Below, piece after piece: positions 42,301-54,300 of a stretch of 64,000 nt of DNA. Source of the stretch: Branchinecta lynchi (Eukaryota > Arthropoda > Branchiopoda > Anostraca > Branchinectidae); the NCBI GenBank assembly GCA_023053575.1, contig JAKZAP010000007.1, forward strand, positions 16,459,508-16,523,507. The letters run 5' to 3'. How positions within the stretch are numbered: the stretch's first letter is position 1; each line of letters begins with the position of its first letter. The position numbers and the translations under genes are program-made. Under the pieces are notes generated by a model that saw only the letters and a program-made list of their open reading frames with translations, was not told the origin of the DNA and did no database searches.

Positions 42301-45300
42301 TCTGAAGCATTTATCTTACTTTCATCATCACTAACACAGGAGGCCGTGTTTTCGTCAAACTGGTGGAAATGAATTTTGGCACTTGTTATGTGAGTGGATA
42401 TTAGTTTTTTTTTTCTGCGATGACTTCTAAAAGCGCAAATTCGGCCATTAGCGTTTTTGCAAAGCAACAGTAGTATAAGATACCCCGGTAACTGCAAAAA
42501 CCACAAAATGCAGATTCAGTTACCGTAGTAATAGATACCACATTACAGGTTTGTTTCCTTCCCCGACGTTGACCCAGAGGATTGACAGCCTGACGAGGAC
42601 CCTTGCCAAGAAGGGCCGAAATATCGCTGATGAAGAATCGTAGCTGACGTATCCGTTGTGAACATTATTTGAATAAATATTGAGAGTCAGCTTGGGCTCA
42701 AAGAATATTTATATACCATGGTATCTGGAAAAGCCCAACTAATATCTCAAAACTGACTTACTTTCGGGTCCATCGTAAACGCAGGTATCTCCCAGAGGTT
42801 CTTGCTTGGGTTCTGATGAGATTTCGACCTCCTCAACACCGGTCCGGTCATCACTGCTTATCACCTAAAATATTGAGAAAACTTTAAGGTCGGGATACTG
42901 AACGGCTGGACCTACCCAATTTTGGGTCCAAGGAAAGTCTAAATTCAACGGGAAACTGGAGGGGGGGGGGGTAAAAGAATATCTAGGCATCAATGCAAAC
43001 ATGTATACCACATTTCAACTTTATATCTATCACGGTTCACGAGTTTTAAAACATACAAAAAACAAGACCAGAGTTTTCGACGGGATCCCAAAATTTGAAT
43101 ATTTACGGGACTTCTTCATCCAGACAATCGAATCTTGTAGATTTCCAATCTTCGCCAGACCACTTTAGTATTTTGAGGTTTATCCATAACTAACCGCTTG
43201 AATATGTACAAACAAAGTTACAGTTTGGTGTTTTTTGAAAACTTATGGCCAAACAACTAATCAGATGAGAAAACCAAGTTCAGATATGGATTCAGCATAA
43301 TCAGCATGCATTTTTACGCCAATATCTCATCTTTAATCGACTTCACGAAAGTCTTTTACATTGACCAAATTCCTTGTTTTAGCAGTACTCCTGGCGAATT
43401 GTATACTGAAGTTGTTTCGCTATTGAAGCTGATTAAGTTACTAAATCTGTTTAACTTACTGAAGCTAGTTTTACTGAAGCTGTTTCGCTTCTTTGGCAAG
43501 GTATACGGTTAGCGTTACCTATACCGAGACTGACCTGGTAGCGTGGTCTGGCTTAGTCTCAAAGGGGCGCGGTATGTTCGATTGTTCGGATGCAGGAATA
43601 TAAATAAATCAGGTTTATTCTGTATAGTGCAATAAGAACAACAATACAAATTAACAGGGAGGAGCACTGGGAAAGAGGGAACTTATGGGAACCAGGAGAG
43701 GAGCTCTAACGTAAACAAATCCCGATTCAAGTAATTTACAAGAAAACAGGTGAGGCTAAGAACTTGGGAAATGTTCCCACTGTTCTTAGTTGATGATTGA
43801 CTCCTGCGGCTCCTTCCTCGCCCGTCCTCACAAGTACTGTCCACGGCACTACCTAGTAACTACTCCAATTCAGTGTTACTCGCTACGCTTCCCACCGACG
43901 ACTCTCTGATTAATCCTCACTTTATTCCGCAAGAAACATTTATTTTATTAGCACCGCACGTACGCTTGGATCGAGATATTAGAAACCGCACAATCTAAAG
44001 GTGCTAAATTGGGAAGAAACACGGAGACAATTAAGCGGAAGAAACATAGGAATGTTATCTGGAGGGGGAGGGTGCATCACTATATATCTTTCCCCTTCGG
44101 AAAACTCAGTCCCCTGAGTTAAAACGCAGACTTATATACACAAATTAATTCGACTTCCCAATGTTGAAACTAAACACAACAGCTAAATGTTGACTTCGAA
44201 GATACATGTCCGGAAATTCACAAAGTACAAAATTTCAGAACGGTAACTGTGCGGATATAATGTGCTCAACTCCCTTTTAATCAACTTCCAGATTGTATAA
44301 TACTATTGTGCAAAAATCTAGATATTGACTTCAGTTAAATATGTTAAAAAACATATACCAACATCATGTTGATGCTATTGCGAAAATCCAACGAAATACA
44401 AGAGCTAAAAAAATGCTATTCATTTCGGACTCGTCATCTAAAATAAAATTTCAAAAATTTCAAAAAAAAATCATAATGAATCACAGTCATCTAGTCCAAG
44501 GTCCAAGACAAACCCTTCATCTACTTCACCTGCATCCAAAGCCTTGGCGGTAGCAGGGAAGAAGTACGTCATTAGTTCAGGAAAAATTGAAAAATTGTCC
44601 GGTGGCCGGTTGACGTCAGTTGACGTAGTCAACTTCTTAGTCGCGCAAATGGATGTCGAATTCAACATAGTTGAAATCGACTTGCGGGACTGTTCTGTTC
44701 CTTCCATTGTCAGGATTCCGTTTTCCTCTTCCTCATTTCCTTCCTGGTACTCATCGATGACGAACATGTTTTCCATACATGTGTTTTCTTCATGTTCTTC
44801 AACACACTCCCTTCTTTTGTTTCTTTTCCTTTTATTTCTTTCCTTTCCGGTATCGATTTTGTTCGCGGTTAACTGTCGCCTTAGGACTTGCCGCCGAAGA
44901 GTCCGTAGTCTCCAAGTAGTGGCACCGCCTACCAACGGGTCTCCCTTGCATTCACAGTTCTTCGTGAAGTACTCTTTGACACTGGGAAATATGTTAGGCC
45001 AGTAGTACCTCTTCATGATTTTTCTGGCTGTGTCATCTGGCAGTCTATGGTAGCCACCCGGGTAGAAATGGTTGTTCCACATTATTCTCTCCCTTTCTGA
45101 CTGGGGCAAGCAGAGTAGATAGCTGTTTTTCCCTTCGGTGTCGCACAGCTTTCTGAATAAAACAGTGCCTCTTTTGACAAAAAGGCTGGTGTTTCTTGTC
45201 AAGGTCGTTCCCCAATTGGCTGCCTTCGACCAAATTTCTTTCAGTTCAGGATCTTGGTCGATCTTGGTAATGTACCAAGTCTTCCATGCTGGCCACTCTA

Positions 45301-48300
45301 AATCTGTTAAGTCCTGTGGTTTTCCTGGATAGTCCATTTTGTTTTTTTGTCTGGTCTTGCTTTGAACAGGGATCAAGTAGAACTGATCCAAACTTTAGTT
45401 TCATCCTGGTGCTGAACATCCATTTAAAAGTTGGGTATAATTTTTGCAAGGGACACGTATCTTTTTATGACACGTTGTAGTTGGAATCCGATCTTCTGTT
45501 TCTTTTTTTTTTTCTTTTTTTTTTTATTAGCTGGAGTATGGCTCGTTTACCTGGAAATTTCCGAGTTATCTCCGTGCAATGGACCTACGGCTAATTAGCG
45601 ACGGGTCTTGGAGGCAATTCAGGAGCTATATGCAATGGTTCCAGCATGATTGTGGTTCTTCGGGTTTTAGTGTGTTTGATTTTATTGCGGATAAAACGAA
45701 GCATCATAATCAACATAATTGATCCTCCCAAGCTTAAGGACAATATAGTTGTAATGTCCGTACGAGAGGAATTCTGATAATACGCCAGACGTTCGGATTC
45801 ACTGCCAAAAATTGGAACTTTGTGTTGCAAGGAGTCCTCCACTTCTTGAAGGGTGAAAAGTGTTGCGGCATGGGAGGTAGAGACTTTTGCGGGCAGCTTC
45901 AGGTCTCCCAGGCTAGCTTTTTGTACTGGTGAGTCAGCTGAGAATGAACCACTCAGCAATGGAGTTACGTCATGTAACGGCAGTTCCTTGTGTTCGACCT
46001 TCGGGGAAAAACGAAAATGCTGTATTGAAACCAATTCCGCTTCCTCCGTCGAGACTTTGCAATTTGCTGGAACAGTCAGAACTCCCATTCCTTCGATGGA
46101 CAGCCTTTTTGATACAATATTGTTCAATCCTTTCTCTTGGTTTTTGCATGTTTGAATCGCAATTTGAGGGGCTGGCAGGCTGAAGAGAAACTCAGCATCG
46201 CTAAGTCGTAACCAGTGTTCCCGTGTGAGATTCGCAAGAACAGAAACTGTACATTCAGCCGGAATGATAGTTGTGCTTTGCTGAAGGATTCTGATAAGGC
46301 AGGACTTTCGAGCATTGGTCCGATACGGTATGATGTTCCAGTGACATAATCTGATGTCCTTATATGTCTTGCAAGAATGTAGATCCACAAACGTAGGCGT
46401 GGCATAGTAAACTTGTTCTTTGTCGACTGCTAGCAAACTGGAGTCCGGCTGCACCAGGACAGTAATTCCACTTTCTGGAATCCGGAAAGGTATGGCTTCG
46501 ATTTGGTACAGTGTGTAGATTCGTTGAAGTGAAACTAGCGGTATATCTGCGACGGCATATATGATTCCATTTCGTATCGATACACTAGTTTCCAAAATAG
46601 TGTAATACCAGAGTAGGCTATCCTTTTCACCATCTATAACCAGGCTTTCTCCAGGCGGTAGCTTCTTTGAAATAAATTTCAAGATCTCAGACAGCTTGCT
46701 GGGTTCCAGTAGGGTTGTGGTAAGCCGCTTCGATACCAGTGTGAGCAGGGACAGCTCAAGGCTTTGCAGGATTGAAGTCGCTTGCTGTAGAGACAACGAA
46801 GCTGAGTGAATTGCAAGATGCAGGTTCATATTTCTGACTAAGGCTGATTCACGAACATTAATCATTTCCAAGTTTTCCTCTGTGTGTTTTTTCAGCGTTA
46901 TGACGCTATCCAATGCTTTATTCAGGCAGCTCTCTAGCAGCTCTATCTTCCTGTCGTGTTGCTTGCTCACGCTAAGTAACTGCGAAGTTGCGTGAACTGT
47001 CAAACTGACTTCTTTTTCCAATTTGCCGAAGGTTTCTTCGTCTATTGTGCCCCATAAAAGGTGCTCTATTTGACCAATGACAGGGAGCAGGGATCTACTT
47101 GAACGATGACGTTCTTCCTGACTGAAGGCCTGAACAATTCGCTCTGTGGAATCTCTTATCTGGACCGTCTCGTTTCTCAAGGTTTCGCATAGCAAAACCA
47201 TGAGTGTAGCCGTTATTTCCTTAGGGCTTGTTGAGTTTGGGGAATGGCCTCCAGCCATTGTTGCGAGTGACAACACTTCGTTGCTTATCTCTTTTGTTCT
47301 CTGATCAAGCCTCTTAAAAGGCGCTGAGTCAAATCTGATGACAAGACTCCATGATTTTTCCGTATTCACTAAGTTTCCTAGCTTCCGGAATACAACGCCG
47401 TTAGAAGTAAAAACTTCGCCTCTGGTGAATTCTGCTATCCCAAAGGGTATGCTGAATAAGAGTAGAAGCGTAAACATTTTCGGTTCCATCTGGTTCAGTA
47501 GTTGTTCGAAGACTGAAGTAGTTGATTCAGAGATCAGTTGTTAATTGTGTCTTGCTGGCTATGGGTGCGTGACCTGCTGAATTCGTCGGCATGGCGAGAT
47601 CGGCCGAATCTCGTCTTGCAAAGGAAATTCGTCTACGTACTTCGACCAATTGACGTAGTTTCTACCATTCTGTGAACTACAGCTTCGATTACAGTGACCA
47701 AGAAACTAAGAAAAATGCAGACGTTTTGGTGCTTTAGATTCTCTGCCGGACTTCGTTCGAACGTCTTCCGGGACGGAAGAGAGTCCGTGACGTTGCCGAC
47801 GTTCATCATAGCGTTTCCGAAACTTTGAGCGCCCCGTTGGTTCGGAATGGTAGTCTGTTTCGTGTGGGGAGAAAACAGCGGACATTCGGTCATAAGTCTT
47901 CCTGAAAAATGACTGTGGATTTCGTCGCTGACGACTCGGTCCTGCTTCTCCTATTTCAGCGTAAATGGGCTCCGGGGATTCAATATCAACATTTTCATAT
48001 CTTCTGAAACCGTCATTTTCGTACAGGGGCGCGAGCGCTGGTGAAAGTGTTGGCATTGGAACACTCTCTGTCGGCATTGATTGGTCGTCAAAACGGATTA
48101 GGAGCGGCGTTTCACTCCTGTTTCCATCAGGGTATTGGCTGCTCTCTAAACGCCGATCATGGCTTAAACGCTGTGAATTGTCGGAATTCCCGTCTTCATT
48201 TCGCGGAACTTCTTCTATGTCCAAGAGAATACGTTGCTGGTCACTGATTTCGCTACGTGGCGAACTTCTGGTGTTCGGTGTCTCTGGAGCTAAACAAGGT

Positions 48301-51300
48301 GCTGGTGAAGCCAGGGAATGCAATTCTTCTGACATTACTGCGGCTGCTGTTGGTTCTGGTGGGTTTTCCACTGGTGCTGGGTTTAATGCTTGCCCTTGCA
48401 TCGTTGGTGCTGTTGAAGTTTGAAGGGGTACTTGAATTGGTACCATCGCTGGCGTTTCATCTGGACATGAACCTAGCAGATACTCATCTAGTTCCTTCGT
48501 TGAGTCGATCATGCTGTTTCTCCAGTGTATCGGCCGTACGTCGTTCCAGTGACGAGATGTGGCGATGCTTGGCGCCTCTCTGTTATCCTGTTGTGGGACA
48601 TGATTTTCAGGAATTGAAGTTTCATCTACCTTGCATTGCCAAGGAGTGGGATGATATCCATGCTTTAGCCGGTTATGATGTGCCTTAGTTATCGCTCCAG
48701 ACACTGTGTGCTGTATTTCGTAAGTCAAGTCGTTTGACAACTTCACTAGTACTCTGTAAGGAAAGTCATAGCGTTCTCGCAGCTTGTGGCATTCCTTTCC
48801 AAGAGTTGGCTTGTCCAACCATACTATATCGCCTGGCTCGTACACATGGTAGTTGCGAACTTTTTGGTTGTAGTAGTACTGCTGCCGAGATTTGGAGTTC
48901 TCTAGTTTCTCTTTGACGACTTCCATGGATTTCTTCATTCTCATTATGAATTCCTGCTTGAAACTGTCCATGTTGTAATACGTCCTCTCTTGTTCAATTT
49001 CTGTCAGTCCGACGTAGGGGTCTCTCAGGTGAAACAGGAAAAACGGCGTGTCTCCATGTTCCGGGGAATGTGCCGTATTCATGCAAAATGTCACATAGCG
49101 CAAATCAAGGTCCCAGTTGTTCAAATTGTTCTTCGTGTACACCGACAATGCGTCTCCTAGAACACGGTGCCGTCTCTCTAGAACACTGTTATTTTGTGGG
49201 TGGTAGCTGGAGTTGTACCATCGTTTGATCTTCAAGAATTTCAACAGTTCGTCTGTAACCTGGGCTAGGAACTGTACACCTCTATCAGATAGGATTTTTA
49301 GCGGTTTGCCGTATTTTAGTATCAGTTCAGTTGCTAGAATGCGAGCAACTGTTGTTGCTTTCTGATCGGGCATCGCCCAAGCAAAGCAATACCCAGTGAA
49401 ATGATCCACAGCGGTAAGTACTGACCTATTGTTGCTCTCGGTAACTGGCAATGCTCCTGCGCCCCAAATGTCAATAGAGAGGGTGGAAAATACGCATTCT
49501 GGCATGGGTAATGTACCAAGTGGCGCTGTAGGGTGAACGTGTGTTTTCCGCTTCGCGCATTCTTCACACATGTTGACAAACTTCTGGACTTTGCTGTGAA
49601 TAGCTGGTACGTAGTACAGATACTTCAAACGGTATATTGTTTTTGATACTCCTAGGTGTCCAAAACCTGCGTGAGCCATGCGTATGGCTTCTCCTTCGAG
49701 AACTTCAGGAATAACTGGAAGAATTTTCAAGTCGTCCTGACGGTACTTTTGCTGATACGTAACATATCGTAGAAGCAACTGTGACTTTTCGAAGTTATCC
49801 AGGTCGTTACGATATCTGGTCAAGTCTGAAGGCAAGGGGTCTCCTTCTGTGAGGCTACATACGATGCTCTTGCAAAATCGGTCTTCTTTTTGTCTCTTTG
49901 CAATGTTTGATTTTGAGAGTGGGGAGCTGGCATCCTCCCTTATGGCGGTCGAAACACAAAGCTCGTTGCTTGTCTCTTTTCCTTCTTCTTCGTCGTCGTT
50001 CGTTGAAATTCGCGTCAGGTGATCAGCCAAGGCATTTTTCTTGCCGGGAATATGTTCGACTTCATAGTAGAACTGCTGTAGCTTCATAATCCATCTGGAC
50101 AGTTTTCCGTTTGGGGGCTCCTTGCCATTCAGCAACCAAGTAAGACTCTTTTGGTCTGTTCGGAGGATGAAAGGGGTCGGTCTTCCTAGCAGATAGTGCT
50201 TGAAAAACTGGCAAAATTCTATTAACGCCAAACATTCCCTTTCCACTGTCGAGTAATTCTGTTCGGTAGCTGTAAGCGCTCTACTGCCGTAATACACAAC
50301 GTATTCCTCAGTTTCGTTGCGTCCTTTAAGGACTCCGGCAATGGCTTTTTGACTAGCGTCACATTCCAAAATAAACTGATCCGAGAAATTTGGAAGGCGA
50401 ACAACAGGTGCTTTAAGCAAGTCCTCCTTCAATATGTCCAATGCTTTCTTGGCTTCATCTGTACACTTGAATGTTTTAGTGTCGGATTTCTTCATTAGTT
50501 CTGTCAACGGTCGAGCCTTTTTGGCGAATTCTTTCACGAAACGTCGAAAGTAGCTCAGGAGTCCGCAAACCGATCTGCATTGTTTCAGCGTAGTAGGTGG
50601 CTGAAGATTCTTAACGACGACAAGCTTAGCCGGATCAGGTGAGATGTTTCCTTTATCAATCACGTGTCCGAGAAATGAAATCTTTGTCTGGAAGATTGAC
50701 GTTTTCTTTGGAGAAAGCTTCAAACCTGCTGTTGCAAATCTAGTAAACATCATCTCCAGACCCTTCAAATGCGAATCCTCGCTCGAATTGTACAGGATTA
50801 TATCGTCAAGGTAGCACAGAATCTGTTTGAATAGCTGGTCTTTGAACATGGTATTGGCTAAACGCTGAAAGGTTGCTGGAGCGTTTCGAAGTCCCATTGG
50901 CATCCTATTCCAAGAGTAGCTACCCAGCCCTGGAACATTGAACGAGGTCAGGTCTATGCTGGCGAGGTCCATAGCCACTTGCCAGAAGCCATTAACCAAG
51001 TCTACCGAGGTGTAGTATTTGGAAGCTCCACCTAGGGAATCGATGAGTTCCGTCATATTGGGTAGGGGGTACGTGTCAGGAATCGTGAGCTTGTTGAGTT
51101 CCCGAAAATCGGAGACGATCCTGTATCCATTTCCTCCTTTCTTCTTGAGGACCAGAATCGGAAAATTCCAGGGACTGTTGCTCTCCTTTAAGATGCCTTG
51201 GTCGCACATTGATTCGAGTTTCGTTTTCAGCCAATCTCTGACATGGTATGGAATTTTGTAGGGCTTGACGTTTACCGGCCCGCCTGTGACTCTTATTTCA

Positions 51301-54300
51301 TGTTCGACTATGTCCGTCTTTCCGACATCATTTTCGTTTCTAGAGAAAACTGAGCGATGTTTGAACAGAATGTTTTCTACCTTTTGACGGAGTTCTGGCT
51401 TGAGATGCTCAAGCTTGAACTGAGATAGAAATTCTTCTCTCGTCATTCCGTAATCGTCGTCGTTGTTGTGTGCTGCGTCTTCTCGCTGGTGATCCGCTAT
51501 GTCTTGTTCGGTTCTGCGAGTAGCTGAGTTTGCCGTTATTGGTTTGTGACTCAATCTAGATATGTCCTCTTCGGTAATTGGCTCGAAAGACGCTATGATG
51601 GACTTCGGCAGTCGGATTTTCTTGTTGCTGAGATTCATGACCAGTATATTCCCTAGGCTGTTTTCGATTCGTATCAGCTGATCCTCGATCGACACGTCTT
51701 TGTACCGTTGGGGTAGCGATGGTTCAACAACACCGGATTGCTCTCCTTCCAGCGTAGTTGGGCCTTCAATCTTAATTCTCACCTTCTTTGCAGAACGAGG
51801 TTGCAGTGTAACACGGGAACAAAGTTTTGCGGAGAACACTGCTTTGACAGTTTCTTCAACGGGAGAATTGCTTCGATCTTGAATGCTGTATGAGTCATTT
51901 TCTGTCCGAGTATGGTTGAATTCTCGTCTTGATGTGTTTCGAGCGACTTTCGCTGACTGAAGTAACCGCTTCCAGCTGTCTATTACTTCGGTGATTTGCT
52001 TTTCCCGCGTTGGAATTTGATTCAGAAAACTTGTCGGCTTGCGTGTGCGATCCCTTCCAGGGCGGCTGTCGCTATTATACTTTGTCGTTTCTGGATAATT
52101 CGAACTCGTCGGCGGTATTCTTCTGTTGATGCCGTTCTCGGAATTGTGGTGGCTAAAGCTTTTAGTAAAGTCGCTGCTCCCTTTCTGGATCAAGTGTACC
52201 GGATTCCTGAAGTTCGTCTTCGTTTTTCTTTTGTAAGGTAATGAACGTTTTTAACGTTACGTGGATACCCTACTTGAAAATAACCAGATTGAATGGTTGC
52301 GGCAGGTGTCATGGCGTGCATACTCCATGTTCGCAGTGGCGCTTCCATGTCGATCTCAATCGTTCCCTTTGCAGCCTGTATGTCTACGCCGTGATCCCGC
52401 ATAAAGGCATAGCCTAAAATGCAATCGAAGGGTAAACTATCGCAAACGATAACGTTTGTGACCATTTTTCTGCTTCGATAACGGAATTCGATGTCAACCT
52501 TTCTTCCTCCGACCATTGATGATCCATTTACTGCGGTGATTTCTATGTTAGCAGGCACCGCTGATTCTTGAACTAACTTTGGTAGTTTCCTGAACAGGCC
52601 ATTGCTAATTAATGACGCAGCTGCTCCTGTGTCCAGAAGACATCTGATGCTTCCTCGGTTGTACAGTGTAAAACAAGTTGAAGTAAGCAAGTCTGCCCAC
52701 ACAGAAATAATTTCGGTCGTTCTTCGATGAGTTTCTGTAGGCCTTTCATCCAGAGATGTTGCCTTCCGTCCGGCCTCAACGGTAAGGCATTTTAGTTTAA
52801 AGAGCTGCTTCGATTTGGGCTACAGAACCTTTCCCCGTCATTCAGATTTCTTCCGGCTCTGTCCCAATTCCTTGATCGGAATTCTGGGTCACGTCTAGTG
52901 TCTGCTTGTGATTGACTTCGGATCGAATCCGTTCTTCTGCTATATGGCTTTGGACTTTCCGTTGAAAGGCTGGGAAATCTGCAGTTGCGTGCGTAATGAT
53001 TCGGTCCGTTGCACTTTCGACAGATGATAGTCTGTTTCTGAGCTGCATATGGAGATGATGTCGATGGTCTGGACGGTAGGCTGTGGCTGGTTGGTCCTTG
53101 CCAACTAGATTTCGTCTTTTCTTCTCGGAAGCTGACTTTTCTGTGTGCTCCAAAAAAATCGTCCGCAGGTTTCAGGTTCTTTCCATAGTCCTGGCCTGAA
53201 GCAGCGTTAATGCTCAGTTTCTGGTGCTTATTTACCAGATCCTCAATCATCATTTCATTCTGAATCAACTCGACTGCTTGCTGCACTGTTCGTGTCTGTC
53301 GGGCCAAGATGAGTCGCAACAACCTAGTCGGTAACCCATTTTTAAATGCCTCAAAAATGGCTGCGTCTAGAGTTGCACACGGAGTCGCTCCTAATTTAAT
53401 GCTGACAGATTTTCTTATCAAATCTGCATATTCCCGTACTGACATATTTTATTTATTTATTTATGACCCGCTTTTTGCGTAACAGCGGAGTATGAATAAA
53501 ACACTAAAGTAAAATATACATATTAAAACACTTAAACAAAACAATGTAAATAAACACGACAACATTCTTTTCATATAAATAAAAAACACACTAAATAGAC
53601 TTAAAATTTGTACACAGTGACAAGCACATTAATCGGGTTCAGGAATGAAAAACTGGCTAAGAATTTCATGGGCTGAGAGGGCAGGATGTTTGTGGAGGGA
53701 AAATAGATTTGAATGCGAACGAAAAAGTGTATTAATACTATCCTGAACATTAAAATTCGAAACCAATTTACGATTACGAACAGATTTTGGAAGATACATC
53801 AGAAATTTACAATACTTAAAAAAACAACTTCTCAAATTTTTAACATCTTTTTTCCTTAGGATATGGTAAACTCCGGAACAATTGTGGATATATGGGCCGC
53901 AAAAAGCACTATACAACCTTCCGAGCGCCTTGCGTGAATATTTTCCTCTATTTGGGACCAAACGCCCGTAACCAAACCTAATGGAATTTGATACTGTTTT
54001 TAAAATAGAGGAGCACGTTAAAGATAATGTGGATTTGAAGGTAAGCCCGAGCCATTTCAGCGACTCAGACGAAAAAATAGAAAATGAACCAATTGCAACA
54101 GAAGGGCGCTCAGAGGTTGTTGTGCGACCGAAACAAGGATATTCACATTTTGACAGATTTATCTCAAGTCCGATGTCTGAAAGTTTATTTGCTAAAATTT
54201 TCATATTTTTAGAAAGAGTGGATTTTGTACGGCTGACTAAGAGGATATCATCAGCATACGCAATGTAGCTAATCGAAATCTCCTTGAACAAATATGCAGG

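Noticed and set aside
43306..43512. 68-codon plus frame at the 3' LTR edge, repeated near the 5' LTR
   Set aside because: It is the LTR end itself, present twice because the LTR is; not a gene.
53981..54268. 95-codon plus-strand frame inside the LINE
   Set aside because: Antisense shadow of the reverse-transcriptase frame.
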